Source: DASVLX01 sp036384655
Lineage (GTDB): Bacteria > Actinomycetota > Actinomycetes > Mycobacteriales > Pseudonocardiaceae
DNA length: 20,907 bases
Direction: 5' to 3'
NCBI GenBank assembly: GCA_036384655.1
Contig: DASVLX010000292.1
Location: 1-20,907 of the forward strand
A program made the translations under genes and the position numbers. How positions within the stretch are numbered: position 1 is the first letter of the stretch; each line of letters starts with the position of its first letter. Shown here in pieces: positions 6,766-13,271 of this stretch. The notes beneath the pieces were generated by a model. It did not search any database. It was given only the letters and a program-made list of their open reading frames with translations, and was not told where the DNA came from.

Positions 6766-7614
6766 TCACCAGTTGGTCGGGACGGTCTCGTGAGCTATCA
6801 GCACCGGCGCCGGGCTGTGGAAGAGCGCGCAACGGCCAACCGCGCCGACCCGCCCCTCGGCGCCGATCACCAACACATCGGTCGCGCCGGGCCGGATGAC
6901 CACCTCGTGCGGGTTCGCCCGAACGAGTTCGGCACTGACCGACAAAGTCGGCTGCCACAGCCGGGTCTCGTTCACCGCCTCGTCGAGTTCCGCGCGGTAG
7001 ATCTCGTCACTCGGCGTCGACAGCTGCCGGACCCCGTGCACCGACACCGCCCGCACGATCCGCAGCGCCGCGCCGCGGGTGCTGGCCAGCTGGACCGCCG
7101 ACCGCAGTACATACATATCCTCCGGCCCGTGCCACAGTGCCGTGACCAGCCCGGACGAGCCACCGATCAGCGCCGGGGCGCCACCCACCACGATCACGTC
7201 GCAGCGCGCGCGATTGGCCACCGGTAGCACCGCGCCGCCGATCCCGACCCCGTGCTGGGCGTCGGACCGCCGGCCCAGCACCACCCAGTCGGACTCCTGG
7301 CTGGCCAGAATCAGCGCGGAGGCCGGATCCCGGACACCGCGAACCTGGATCGACAGCAACGGATACTTGTTGGCGGCGTCATCAATGTGGTCGCCGGGCG
7401 CGGCACCGGAATCGGACCCGCCACCCACGGTCTGCACGAGAAGTTCGGAACTGGTCCGCCAGGCATGTTCGGCGGCCCACCGCAGCGCGGCCTGCCCCCA
7501 TCGCGAACCGTCCACCCAGACGGCCACTCGTCTGCCCCGTTCGACCGGCGGGTCGGGCTGAAGTGGTACGGGGGGAGCACCGGTTTCGGTTTCACGCAAA
7601 TTGGAGACGATCAT
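6766..7614 (-). CDS. tandem universal stress protein (two Usp domains)
   Basis: 282 aa. After a Pro-rich leader, the first Usp domain (about 29-155) begins RRVAVWVDGSRWGQAALRWAAEHA and contains DWVVLGRR with a Gly-rich ATP-loop-like stretch and CDVIVVGG. The second, shorter domain (about 165-280) begins LVTALWHGPEDMYVLRSAVQLA and ends DVLVIGAEGR, SPAPVLIAHE. The ATG at 7614 has AAGAGG just upstream; the longer reading is Cys-rich and unconvincing. Such double-Usp proteins are frequent DevR/DosR-regulon members linked to hypoxia and stationary phase, and this gene lies next to a DevR/DevS pair, so a link is likely. In its own upstream region (7615-7738) only a poor GGGAC-type motif is seen. 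Whether it binds ATP is not certain. Confidence 0.88.
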   Translation of the reverse strand: MIVSNLRETETGAPPVPLQPDPPVERGRRVAVWVDGSRWGQAALRWAAEHAWRTSSELLVQTVGGGSDSGAAPGDHIDDAANKYPLLSIQVRGVRDPASALILASQESDWVVLGRRSDAQHGVGIGGAVLPVANRARCDVIVVGGAPALIGGSSGLVTALWHGPEDMYVLRSAVQLASTRGAALRIVRAVSVHGVRQLSTPSDEIYRAELDEAVNETRLWQPTLSVSAELVRANPHEVVIRPGATDVLVIGAEGRVGAVGRCALFHSPAPVLIAHETVPTNW

Positions 7615-7738
7615 CACGCCTCTTCGAATTGGAGACGGGCTCTTCTCGCATAGACAAGCCTTGCACCTTGCTTTCATGAGCACCAGTGTCGCTGGCGATC
7701 ATGTATCAGATGGCCTACACCGTCCCAGTAGGTGGCCG

Positions 7739-9364
7739 TCAGGACGGCGGCAGCGGCGCCGTCCACAGCACCCGGGTGCCACCGCTCAGCGGCCGGTCGA
7801 CGGTGAGCTGGCCGTCGGCGCGCGCGGCCCGTTGGCTCAGGTTGAGCAGCCCGCTGCGATGGGCGTTGGGCGGAATCCCGTTGCCGTTGTCGGTCACGTT
7901 GATGACCAGGTCGTCGACGACCGACACCTCGACGGTGAGCTCGGTCGCCCTGGCATGCCGGACGGCGTTGCTGACGGCCTCCCGGATGACCGCCGCGGCA
8001 TGCTCGGCGAGATAGCCGGGCAGCACTTCCAGTGGGCCAGTGGTATCGATTCGGACGTGCACCGCGGAGTTCTCGGTCAGTTCCTTGACGATCTCACGCA
8101 GGCTGGTGCGCAGCGGCGCGGTTTCCGAACCGGTGGCGTGCAGGTCGTAGATGGCGTTTCGTATTTCGGTGATGACATCGTGGACGTGGTCGATGTTCTC
8201 CGACAACCGGCGTCGCACTTCGGGCAGCACGGCTCTTCGTTGGGTACCGCGCAGCGCCAGGCCGACCGCGAAAAGCCGCTGGATAACGTTGTCGTGCAGG
8301 TCGGCGGCGATACGCTCCCGCTCGGCCAGCACGTCCAGTTCGCGCAACCGGCGCTGATGCCGGGCAAGCTGCAGGCCGACCGCGGCCTGGTCGGCGAACG
8401 CCGCGACCAGCGGCAACTGATCGTCGTCGAAGCCGGTGGCGGACGGCTTCCGCACCGCGATCAGCACGCCGATCGCGGTGTCGCGGGAGCGCAGCGGCAC
8501 GACCAGGGCCGGGCCGAAGGCGATGTCGGTGCCGGTCGTGAGGTCGAAGTCCAGCCGGGGGACAAGGCAGGGCACGCGGTCCAGGAACGCCATCCCCGCC
8601 GTCGACCCGTCCAGCGGAATCCGCCGGCCCACCAACAGGTCCGCGCCGTGCCCGGCGCAGACCCGCACGGTCAGCGACTTCGCCTTGGCCGCCATCTTCA
8701 GTGCGTCCTGGTCGAACGTGTCATCGCCGTCCGTGCCACCCGTGTCATCACCGTCCGTGCCGTCCGTGCTGGCGGGCAGCGCGATCAGAACGTGATCGGC
8801 ACCGGACAGCGTGAGCGCCCGATCGGCGATCAGATGCAGCACGTCCATGGTCTCGGCGCCGGCGAGCAGCGCCGCGGAGATCTCCTCGATAGCGTGGAGC
8901 AGACGCTGCCGACGTCGGGACTGCTCGTGGACGTAGGCGTTCTCCACGGCCGCGCCGGCCACCTCGGCCAGCTCCTCGGCCACATGCTCGTCCTGTTCGG
9001 TGAACGGCTCGCTGTCGTGACCGTTCTTGTCCGCCAGGCACAACTGCCCGAAGACCGAATCGCGGATCCGCACCGGCACGCAAAGCAGCGACCGCTGTGA
9101 CTCACCGCTGTCCACTGTGGTCTCGAACGATTCACTGCCGGCCGGCCACTCGTCGACGATCGGCTCGCTGGTCTCGTCGGCGCCGCTGGACACGAACCTG
9201 ATCAGCTCGTGGTCCGCGCCGAAAACGGCGAACATGCCATACCGAGCGTTGGTGAGTTCCCGTCCGGAACGGACAATCCGGCGCAGGGTGGCGTCGAGTT
9301 CGAGGCCCACGGCGATACCGAAGGGCGCACTCCGTCCTTCCGGCCCCAACTCCGTGCGGCTCAC
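7739..9364 (-). CDS. DevS/DosS-like sensor histidine kinase (GAF-GAF-HisKA_3-HATPase)
   Basis: 541 aa, cytoplasmic, no membrane helix. Order: GAF-A (about 15-145, LCVPVRIRDSVFGQLCLADK), GAF-B (about 160-335, LVVPLRSRDTAIGVLIA), dimerisation/phosphoacceptor helix with ERERIAADLHDNVIQRLF (His357), and the ATPase with EAVSNAVRHARA (N box), DNGNGIP (G1) and GLLNLSQRA (G2). The GTG at 9364 is chosen because GAGG lies eight bases upstream; a TTG at 9382 is the longer option. It phosphorylates the DevR-like regulator encoded just upstream (75-bp gap). Unlike DosS, the GAF-A segment before CVPV reads ESQRSLL, without the histidine expected at the heme-ligand position, so gas sensing through heme is doubtful. 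GAF-B carries an acidic insert from a tandem DNA repeat. Confidence 0.92.
   Translation of the reverse strand: MSRTELGPEGRSAPFGIAVGLELDATLRRIVRSGRELTNARYGMFAVFGADHELIRFVSSGADETSEPIVDEWPAGSESFETTVDSGESQRSLLCVPVRIRDSVFGQLCLADKNGHDSEPFTEQDEHVAEELAEVAGAAVENAYVHEQSRRRQRLLHAIEEISAALLAGAETMDVLHLIADRALTLSGADHVLIALPASTDGTDGDDTGGTDGDDTFDQDALKMAAKAKSLTVRVCAGHGADLLVGRRIPLDGSTAGMAFLDRVPCLVPRLDFDLTTGTDIAFGPALVVPLRSRDTAIGVLIAVRKPSATGFDDDQLPLVAAFADQAAVGLQLARHQRRLRELDVLAERERIAADLHDNVIQRLFAVGLALRGTQRRAVLPEVRRRLSENIDHVHDVITEIRNAIYDLHATGSETAPLRTSLREIVKELTENSAVHVRIDTTGPLEVLPGYLAEHAAAVIREAVSNAVRHARATELTVEVSVVDDLVINVTDNGNGIPPNAHRSGLLNLSQRAARADGQLTVDRPLSGGTRVLWTAPLPPS
8718..8765 (-). repeat. 24-bp tandem repeat inside the kinase GAF-B domain
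   Basis: Two adjacent 24-bp units (8718-8741 and 8742-8765) match at 21 of 24 positions. On the coding strand they give GTDGDDT twice in an acidic Gly/Asp loop around residues 202-217. The unit keeps the frame, so length variation between strains would be tolerated. Confidence 0.85.
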
Positions 9365-9439
9365 GTTGACAGCCTCGCGCAACCGACCCCGTCGTGTACA
9401 GCGGGGGGTATGGTCACCGCGGTTCAGCGGTGCTGGCGG

Positions 9440-10087
9440 TCACCCGAAGTGGTGGCGCTGTTCGCGCAGCTCGGCGGCCAGCACGGCGGCCTGGGTCCGG
9501 CGTTCCACGCCCAGTTTGGCCAGCAGCCGGGAGACATAATTCTTCACGGTCTTCTCGGCGAGATACATCCTGTCCGCGATCTGCTTGTTGGTCAGGCCGT
9601 CACCGATAAGATCCAATAGCGTTTGTTCTTGTTCGGACAACCCAGCCAGCGGGCCTTGGCGGTCCGCACCCGCGCGCAGCCTGGCCATCAGCGCTGCCGC
9701 CGCGCGGGTGTCGAGCAACGAGCGCCCAATCCCGACGGACCGCACCGCGTCGATCAGCTCGGTGCCGCGAATATCCTTGATCACATAGCCGCCGGCGCCC
9801 GCCAGAATGGCGTCCAGCATGGCCTTCTCGTCGGTGTACGACGTCAGAATCAGGCAATGCAGTTCGGGATAAAGTGAGCGCAGTTCACGGCACAGTTCCA
9901 CACCGTTGCCGTCCGGCAGCCGGACGTCCAGCACCACCAGGTCGGGGTTCGCCGGCGGCAGCTTCTCCAGCGTCTCCGCCACCGTAGCCGCCTCGCCGAC
10001 AACCGCGATCTGGTCATCCTCTTCCAGCAGGTCAGCCACCCCGCGCCGGACGATCTCGTGGTCATCGACCAGGAAGACCTTGATCAC
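9440..10087 (-). CDS. devR: DevR/DosR-like NarL-family response regulator
   Basis: 215 aa. The receiver domain (1-120) has the acidic pair D8/D9, the phosphoacceptor D54 in VVLDVRLPDG, T82 and K104. The LuxR-type HTH (about 148-205) contains LTNKQIADRMYLAEKTVKNY followed by VSRLLAKLGVERRTQAA, which to my memory is almost the same as mycobacterial DevR, including the DNA-contacting KTVKNY helix. It should therefore recognise DosR-type boxes. The GTG at 10087 has AGGAGG seven bases upstream. The gene precedes the sensor kinase, as in devR-devS. Two DosR-like boxes upstream suggest autoregulation. Confidence 0.92.
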   Translation of the reverse strand: MIKVFLVDDHEIVRRGVADLLEEDDQIAVVGEAATVAETLEKLPPANPDLVVLDVRLPDGNGVELCRELRSLYPELHCLILTSYTDEKAMLDAILAGAGGYVIKDIRGTELIDAVRSVGIGRSLLDTRAAAALMARLRAGADRQGPLAGLSEQEQTLLDLIGDGLTNKQIADRMYLAEKTVKNYVSRLLAKLGVERRTQAAVLAAELREQRHHFG

Positions 10088-10150
10088 CGGCCCGCCTCCT
10101 GAACTGTCCGCACGTAGTCAGGCTAGTGCCATAAGTGTCCGGCGACCCCT

Positions 10151-10184
10151 CGCCAACGGTCCCGACATCCGGCCCAAAGGTCCC
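10151..10184 (-). promoter_or_regulatory. tandem DosR/DevR-like boxes upstream of devR
   Basis: Read on the minus strand, GGGACCTTTGGGCC (10171-10184) and CGGGACCGTTGGCG (10151-10164) share the core GGGACC-N-TTGG, are in the same orientation and are spaced 21 bp (two helical turns), 64-97 bases ahead of the devR start. The mycobacterial consensus is a palindrome centred on GGGACT-WWA-GTCCC; here the left half matches well and the right half partly. Binding is inferred. Confidence 0.6.
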
Positions 10185-10241
10185 GCAGAGGACAGGGGGA
10201 GACGATCTTTATGTGGCCGAATCGCGCTATTTGTACCTTCA

Positions 10242-10802
10242 TCAGCCGTTCCACGGCAATGCCAGTACCAGGGCCTCATAGAGCGGGGAGTCGGCGAAGG
10301 GCTTGACCTGGCCGATCGTCCTGAAACCCCACGTCCGGTAGGCGGCCCAGGCGGGCTCGTTCTCGGCGCGCACGAGCAGGGTTGCTCGTTCCTCCGGGCG
10401 CCCGGCGAGCAATGACCTGGTGAGAGCCCTGGCGAATCCTCGCCGCCGCCAGGTCGGACGGACGATCAACTCGTTGATCGCAAACGTTCGCGTTCCGGTC
10501 TCGCGGAGTAGTTCCGGATCGGCCTCACCGAGGAATCCGCTCCACCACCGGGAACGCTGCGACAAGGTCTCGCCGAGGCTGAAGCCGACGAGTTCCCCAC
10601 CCACAGAGGCTGTCACCAGGCGGAAGCCGTCGGATGACCCGTAGGCTTCGAGCCGCTCCCAGAACCGCTCAGGCGTGAAGAACGGGTTGCTCAGCCGTTC
10701 GGCGTAGACCTCCCGGTACACGTCAAGCAACTGCTCTTTGAGCTCGCGGAGCCCCTCCGGCCCGTGCTGCGTGATCACCAGCTCGCCGTTGTCAGTCGTC
10801 AT
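10242..10802 (-). CDS. GNAT-family N-acetyltransferase
   Basis: 186 aa. The acetyl-CoA-binding motif A is INELIVRPTWRRRGFARAL (about 109-127), with RRRGFA as the pyrophosphate loop; motif B follows as AENEPAWAAYRTWGFRTIG (146-164). The N-terminal half (ERFWERLEAY, GELVGFSLGETL) fits the substrate-binding half of GNAT enzymes. The substrate is unknown; it might be a small molecule, a peptide or a protein N-terminus. Its ATG overlaps the stop of the XRE-TPR regulator by four bases (ATGA), so the two are translationally coupled and probably act together. Confidence 0.9.
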   Translation of the reverse strand: MTTDNGELVITQHGPEGLRELKEQLLDVYREVYAERLSNPFFTPERFWERLEAYGSSDGFRLVTASVGGELVGFSLGETLSQRSRWWSGFLGEADPELLRETGTRTFAINELIVRPTWRRRGFARALTRSLLAGRPEERATLLVRAENEPAWAAYRTWGFRTIGQVKPFADSPLYEALVLALPWNG

Positions 10803-12010
10803 GCCATCTCACCCGTCAATGCCTTGTGGCGGGCGAGAAAGCCAGCCACTCCGTCCACTGTGGCATAAGTTCGCAGTTGCGCGGCGAGTGCGTCCAGTTC
10901 CTCCGTCACCCGCCAACTCGCGACCCGGCCCACGAGATCGTCGAGCGCACGGTCGGCCGTTTCCGCCGCGCCGTCCACCTCACCCATGTCGAGCCGGGCC
11001 TGCGCGAGCCGGACGCGATACAACGCGAGGTTGCGTCCGCAGTCCCGCGCGTACCCGCCGATCGCCTTGTCCAGCAGCGTTGCCGCCTGGGATGGGCGGC
11101 CAAGCGTGATCGCGCAGGCTGCGGCGACGGCATCCACCTCGGAGGGCGTGAGGAACGATGACCAGGCCTCGGCGGTGTCAGGAGCTTGTTCAAGTGCCCG
11201 ATACGCGCTGGCGAGGGCCGTGTCCACATCGCGTGCATTGCCGGTAATCGCGTTTGTCGTCGCCACCCGAAGCTGCGGCAACGCCCGAAGATGGGGCGAC
11301 CCCGCGGACGCGGCCGACTGTTCGGCTCCGCCAGCGAACCGGCTAGCCTCCCGCGGTCGATTGAGCCGGTTGCTCTGCAGGGAGAGATTGGCGAGGGCGC
11401 GCACTTCGATGTAGGGATCGCCTGCCTGGCGGCTCATCATCAAGGCATCGGTGAAACACGTGCGTGCGATGTTCTGTTGGCCGGCGTCAAAGGCCAACCA
11501 GCCGGCGCAGACGGACAAGGCGCCAGTGGCGCTCAGCAGGTGGCGACCAACCGTGTCGTTGTACCGGCCGTGGTTCAGCAACTGCTCGCTGTCGCGGGCC
11601 AGAGCCACGGCCGACCGCCACAGGTCGTCTCCGCCGTGCTGTTGGTCGAGCCGATGCAACCGGGTCGTGGCCTGTCGCAGTCGGTGAACGTCGGCCATGC
11701 CGATCGCCGGACTATCCGAGCCGTTGAGACCAGCGGCGGCCGCGGTGATGATGCCCCACTTGACGAGCGATCGGCGGTTCATATCGCCCTCCGTTCGTTC
11801 GTTCGCCAACAGCGCCTGAAGCTGTTCCGAACGGAGCCCAAGGAGCTTAGCCAGTTTCGGCCAGAGATAGGGCTGCGGCGCAAATTTCCCGACCTCCCAG
11901 CGATTAACGGTGGAGCGCTCCACATGGAGCAACTCGGCAAGTTGCTCCTGGGTGTAACCAGCCGCCTTCCTCGCGGCGACCAACCGGTACCGGCGCTGTG
12001 TGGCCCCCAT
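10799..12010 (-). CDS. XRE-family regulator with C-terminal TPR-like helical domain
   Basis: 403 aa. The N-terminal HTH (about 7-66) contains RKAAGYTQEQLAELLHVERS, TVNRWEVGK and WPKLAKLLGL. It is followed by MNRRSLVKWGIITAAAAG (77-94) and then about 300 residues of Ala/Leu/Arg-rich helical pairs (RTCFTDALMMSRQAGD, EVRALANLSLQ, AAETADRALDDL) typical of TPR repeats that bind peptides or signals. The ATG at 12010 has GGGAG close upstream; the reading to 12397 has no domain in its extension. An internal ATG at 11782 carries an excellent ribosome-binding site (see findings). The gene is coupled to the GNAT gene and divergent from three small genes; it presumably controls both units. Confidence 0.9.
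   Translation of the reverse strand: MGATQRRYRLVAARKAAGYTQEQLAELLHVERSTVNRWEVGKFAPQPYLWPKLAKLLGLRSEQLQALLANERTEGDMNRRSLVKWGIITAAAAGLNGSDSPAIGMADVHRLRQATTRLHRLDQQHGGDDLWRSAVALARDSEQLLNHGRYNDTVGRHLLSATGALSVCAGWLAFDAGQQNIARTCFTDALMMSRQAGDPYIEVRALANLSLQSNRLNRPREASRFAGGAEQSAASAGSPHLRALPQLRVATTNAITGNARDVDTALASAYRALEQAPDTAEAWSSFLTPSEVDAVAAACAITLGRPSQAATLLDKAIGGYARDCGRNLALYRVRLAQARLDMGEVDGAAETADRALDDLVGRVASWRVTEELDALAAQLRTYATVDGVAGFLARHKALTGEMA
11780..11793 (-). promoter_or_regulatory. internal ribosome-binding site and start within the XRE gene
   Basis: On the minus strand GGAGGG is followed by CGAT and an in-frame ATG at 11782 (residue 77), a consensus Shine-Dalgarno at good spacing inside a coding region. 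A product from here would lack the HTH, begin MNRRSLVKWG with a twin Arg and a hydrophobic segment, and have 327 residues. Confidence 0.5.
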
Positions 12011-12047
12011 GCGGCTCCCTTTCGCCTCGGCCCTGACGGTCAGCGTA

Positions 12048-12067
12048 ACAGCGTGATCACCCGCTGT
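12048..12067. promoter_or_regulatory. candidate operator between the XRE gene and the divergent small-gene operon
   Basis: Arms ACAGC (12048-12052) and GCTGT (12063-12067) flank a perfect GTGATCAC palindrome (12053-12060). The site lies 38-57 bases before the XRE start, where a repressor would cover the promoter. The arms are short, so the call is tentative. Confidence 0.35.
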
Positions 12068-12206
12068 CGCTGGTGAAATGGTCCGAGTGCTACATCCGTG
12101 CCGCCAAACAGCCACATCGGCGCGCTGGTCTCCCGGGTTCTGACGCCGGAGCCTTTCGGACAGGTCGTCACGCATGCGACGGCCGCAGGTCTGGGAGAGA
12201 GAACAC

Positions 12207-12461
12207 ATGTCCGAGAGCGGTGACCGGCTACCGACGACCCGAGGCTGTGACCCGCACCAGCTTCGGCGCGCCTTGGTCGTCCTGCTGCGCGGCGCCGAGT
12301 GGTCATGTGCCGACGCGGCGCATGACCTTGGTGCGGATCGGTTGGCGGACAAGGACTTGGACGACTTGGCCAATGGGCTGGAACTACTGGCGAGCACGAT
12401 CCGCCGCTACCGCCAGACGCGGCAACCCGAGACCGCCCATAACCCTGGAAGGAATCCCTGA
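12207..12461 (+). CDS. small unrecognised protein, first gene of the pseudo-Nudix operon
   Basis: 84 aa, family not recognised. It is mostly helical by inspection, with a Leu-rich segment HQLRRALVVLLRGAEW (18-33), an acidic LADKDLDDLANGLELLASTI stretch (46-65) and a polar Arg/Pro tail. No signal peptide or membrane helix. The ATG at 12207 is preceded by GGGAGAGA at good spacing. Its TGA overlaps the next ATG by one base, so it is the head of a three-gene operon divergent from the XRE regulator. Fold and size would suit a small adaptor or an interaction partner of the regulator, but nothing proves this. Confidence 0.7.
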   Translation: MSESGDRLPTTRGCDPHQLRRALVVLLRGAEWSCADAAHDLGADRLADKDLDDLANGLELLASTIRRYRQTRQPETAHNPGRNP

Positions 12462-12757
12462 TGAACGCGCAGGTCATGGATGCGACGATCAGTGTTCGCA
12501 CCGACATTGACGGAGCCGACACGGAGATTGGCATCTACCGAGCGGACCCAAGCCATCTCCGCTTGTACGTGATCCCCACTGACGGTTCATACCGAGTCGA
12601 TTTCGTGCACTTCGGTGGGAACCGGGAACGATCGATGACGTTCCTCCGATCGTTGGTTCAGCACGCGCAGCGGATGCTCGCCGAACTGGCGGGGCCGCCG
12701 GATGGTGAGAAAGCGTCGCCCGAGGGGGAGCAGGCGGCGGCTGCGGTGAGCCGATGA
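12461..12757 (+). CDS. small unrecognised protein, second gene of the pseudo-Nudix operon
   Basis: 98 aa, family not recognised. The N-terminal half looks like beta strands (ATISVRTDI, EIGIYRADPSHLRLYVIP, SYRVDFVHFGG) and the C-terminal half is one amphipathic helix (TFLRSLVQHAQRMLAELAG) with an Ala/Glu/Pro tail. The ATG at 12461 has GGAAGGA upstream and overlaps the previous stop by one base; its own stop overlaps the next ATG by four bases. Such tight packing argues for a stoichiometric, jointly acting set. Function unknown. Confidence 0.75.
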   Translation: MNAQVMDATISVRTDIDGADTEIGIYRADPSHLRLYVIPTDGSYRVDFVHFGGNRERSMTFLRSLVQHAQRMLAELAGPPDGEKASPEGEQAAAAVSR

Positions 12758-13206
12758 CCGAGTCAATGCCCGAGGGCCCAGCGCGCTTGCCCGATTACCC
12801 CGCAGCCGCTTGGGTGCAGGCACAAGTGGCGATCACCACCGGCGAGCGGGTGTTGATAGTCCGTGGCCGTGGCATATCGCTGTGGACATTTCCCTTCGAT
12901 CTCGTCACAGCCGAGGAAACCGTGGAGGAAACGGTCTACCGCCTGGTTCGCGACCATGTTGACGCCGATGACGCGGTGATCAGCTTCATGACCGCGTTCG
13001 AGCGCGGTAGCACCGTCGAGTCCGACGATCACGGCGTGACGTTGGTGTTCAAGGCGTCCATGCCCACCACCGTGCAGAACTCAAACGGCACCGATCACGC
13101 GCGGTGGGTGACCTGGGACGAACTGCACACGCTCCCGCTGTATCCACCAGAGCTACACCAGTTGCGTCGCAACGGCATGCGCCCCTGGTATCCGCTGAAT
13201 CATTGA
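12754..13206 (+). CDS. Nudix-fold protein without the catalytic Nudix box (pseudo-Nudix)
   Basis: 150 aa. The Nudix framework is visible: AQVAITTGERVLIVRG (first strands), LWTFPFDLVTAEETVEETVY (36-64 region, aligning to W-x-x-P-G-G-x-x-E-x-G-E-T), and ARWVTWDELHTLPLYPPELHQL near the end, the usual R-W-V-x-x-x-E-L closing segment. Where Nudix enzymes have R-E-x-x-E-E-x-G, this protein reads RLVRDHVD: all three metal-binding glutamates and the closing Gly are replaced. It is therefore probably a binding protein for a nucleotide-like ligand rather than a hydrolase. ATGA overlap with the preceding gene. It converges on the methyltransferase, with a shared terminator between them. Confidence 0.75.
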   Translation: MTESMPEGPARLPDYPAAAWVQAQVAITTGERVLIVRGRGISLWTFPFDLVTAEETVEETVYRLVRDHVDADDAVISFMTAFERGSTVESDDHGVTLVFKASMPTTVQNSNGTDHARWVTWDELHTLPLYPPELHQLRRNGMRPWYPLNH

Positions 13207-13231
13207 CTCTCCGGATCGCTCCGCAAAGGAC

Positions 13232-13271
13232 ATTCGCGGCGGTGTCAAGAGGAAGAGACACCGCCGCGAAT
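13232..13271. terminator. bidirectional hairpin terminator
   Basis: A perfect 15-bp stem (ATTCGCGGCGGTGTC and its complement) with a ten-base purine loop lies between the convergent pseudo-Nudix and methyltransferase genes, 26 bases after one stop and touching the other. It should end transcription from both sides. The two halves carry no clear T-run. Confidence 0.88.

Noticed and set aside
7601..9100. 499-codon plus-strand frame antisense to the sensor kinase
   Set aside because: It has Gln/His/Arg/Gly-rich shadow composition and no domain, while the opposite strand carries a full histidine kinase.
12011..12397. N-terminal extension of the first XRE protein
   Set aside because: The extension is Ser/Arg-rich without a domain, and the HTH begins right after the ATG at 12010 with its own ribosome-binding site.
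12073..12510. 145-codon plus-strand frame overlapping the first small gene
   Set aside because: The frame of the 84-aa protein has the ribosome-binding site and the overlap with the next gene; this one has neither.
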